DNA from: Nitrospira sp.
GTDB taxonomy: Bacteria; Nitrospirota; Nitrospiria; Nitrospirales; Nitrospiraceae
DNA length: 6,892 bases
Assembly (NCBI GenBank): GCA_020697375.1
Contig: JAJFBJ010000147.1
Location: 1 to 6,892, forward strand
Reading direction: 5' to 3'
Numbering within the stretch: the stretch's first letter is position 1; each line of letters begins with the position of its first letter. The notes under the pieces are model-generated. The model was given only the letters and a program-made list of their open reading frames with translations. It ran no database searches and was not told where the DNA came from. This document shows, piece by piece, positions 6,250 through 6,892 of the stretch. The translations under genes were made by a program, and so were the position numbers.

Positions 6250-6892
6250 TCAACATTCGGCCAGCGATTTCTTGTTCTCCTCCATCCCAAGCCATAGGTG
6301 ACCGGAGGCCAACGCATCCACCAGCCAATTCAAATCGGTTGGAACGGCCCTGGCGCGTTTCCTGGCCCGTTTCCAGTCTTTTCTAATGCGCGGCCGCACG
6401 CTCATGCCCAGCTCTTTTCCCCAGCAACGGAAATCCGCAAGTTCTTCATAACGCCCCAACAAGGCCTGCACCTGTTTGATCCGCTTCACCAGCTCTTGTT
6501 TCGGTTCCGGACGGCCAGGCAGCCACTCGGTCTGGTAGCGAACGGTTTTGAGGGCAAGACGTAAGGCATGGAGACGTTTGCGCCTGGGCTTCTCAGACGC
6601 GGCTTCCATCATGCGTTCGAGATCATGCAGATGCACATGCCGCAACAATTCAAGCCGGCCGTGAAGTGAGAGGCCGTCTTGGGCGATGGTGGGAAACGCA
6701 TGCTTCCAGACGGCTTGTTCGATTTGGCGATAAGTCTGCTTGCGCCGCAATTTCTGATCGTTTTTTGCAATCCAAGCCTGGACGGCGCGCATTTCGGCCT
6801 GAGGCGCCTCGATCTTTTCCAGATACTGGAGAAACACCTGCAGAGCCCGCAGCTTGCTCAGCCGCCGCACGTTCTCAGCCATGACTGCCGCC
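6250..6892 (-). CDS. CHAD-domain protein, 5' end probably outside the window
   Basis: The minus-strand frame ends with TGA at 6252-6250 and is still open at the window edge. An ATG at 6882-6880 would give 210 residues. Numbered from that ATG, the best CHAD signature is RLHALRLALKTVRYQTEW at 103-120, with conserved H105, R108, K112, R115, Y116 and E119. The later Q-x-L-L-G-x-x-x-E-L-A-D helix is at 139-150. An N-terminal segment, RRLSKLRALQVFLQYL (6-21), resembles the first basic helix pair of CHAD. Complete CHAD proteins normally have a further helix before that segment, and the ATG lacks a clear ribosome-binding site, so the true start is probably upstream of the window. The protein is very rich in K, R and H and has no signal peptide or membrane segment in view. 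CHAD is an all-helical, positively charged domain known to bind polyphosphate and target proteins to polyphosphate granules. The opposite orientation suggests it is independent of the EPS genes. Confidence 0.82.
   Translation of the reverse strand, partial: AAVMAENVRRLSKLRALQVFLQYLEKIEAPQAEMRAVQAWIAKNDQKLRRKQTYRQIEQAVWKHAFPTIAQDGLSLHGRLELLRHVHLHDLERMMEAASEKPRRKRLHALRLALKTVRYQTEWLPGRPEPKQELVKRIKQVQALLGRYEELADFRCWGKELGMSVRPRIRKDWKRARKRARAVPTDLNWLVDALASGHLWLGMEENKKSLAEC

Noticed and set aside
6211..6250. GCCG...CGGC followed by TTTTT as an intrinsic terminator for the regulator
   Set aside because: Only the outer four base pairs match; the interior does not pair continuously, leaving a loop of more than 25 bases, so the stem would be too weak.
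1..6892. CRISPR arrays, tRNA/rRNA genes, insertion sequences, prophage or attachment sites
   Set aside because: No regularly spaced repeats, cloverleaf-like sequences, transposase motifs or paired terminal repeats were found on reading both strands.

Overview
The window reads as part of an exopolysaccharide (EPS) and PEP-CTERM/exosortase-type locus from a GC-rich Gram-negative bacterium. The combination of a CpsD-like tyrosine-kinase tail, an ExeA/GspA-like 'PEP-CTERM-locus' ATPase beginning MYxxFY, and a two-domain MDR plus Gfo/Idh/MocA oxidoreductase is typical of such loci in Proteobacteria and Nitrospirota. I lean towards a Nitrospira-like organism from overall protein style. That is an inference, not a proof, because the window holds no rRNA or other taxonomic marker.

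Layout, left to right. Positions 1-220 (+) are the 3' end of a CpsD/CapB-family (BY-kinase) ATPase. Two bases later, 223-1644 (+) encodes an AAA ATPase of the ExeA/GspA family fused to three C-terminal TPR-like repeats. A 36-base gap leads to 1681-3831 (+), a 716-residue bi-domain oxidoreductase. A 113-base gap with two short hairpins leads to 3945-5360 (+), a second ATPase-TPR protein that is a clear full-length paralogue of the first. A 108-base spacer, with one inverted repeat and a pyrimidine-rich tract, precedes 5469-6182 (+), an OmpR/PhoB-type response regulator whose DNA-binding domain departs from the family consensus. After a 67-base convergent intergenic region, a CHAD-domain protein lies on the minus strand from 6250 to the window edge, and its 5' end is probably outside the window.

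How the genes may work together (inference): the kinase tail and ATPase 1 are translationally coupled and belong to the polysaccharide assembly/export machinery. The oxidoreductase plausibly supplies or modifies a sugar. The second ATPase-TPR is a diverged copy that may form mixed complexes with the first or act in a parallel export system. The response regulator may control the locus or act through protein contacts. The CHAD protein is on the opposite strand and is probably a separate unit. No tRNA, rRNA, CRISPR array, insertion sequence or transposase was seen.
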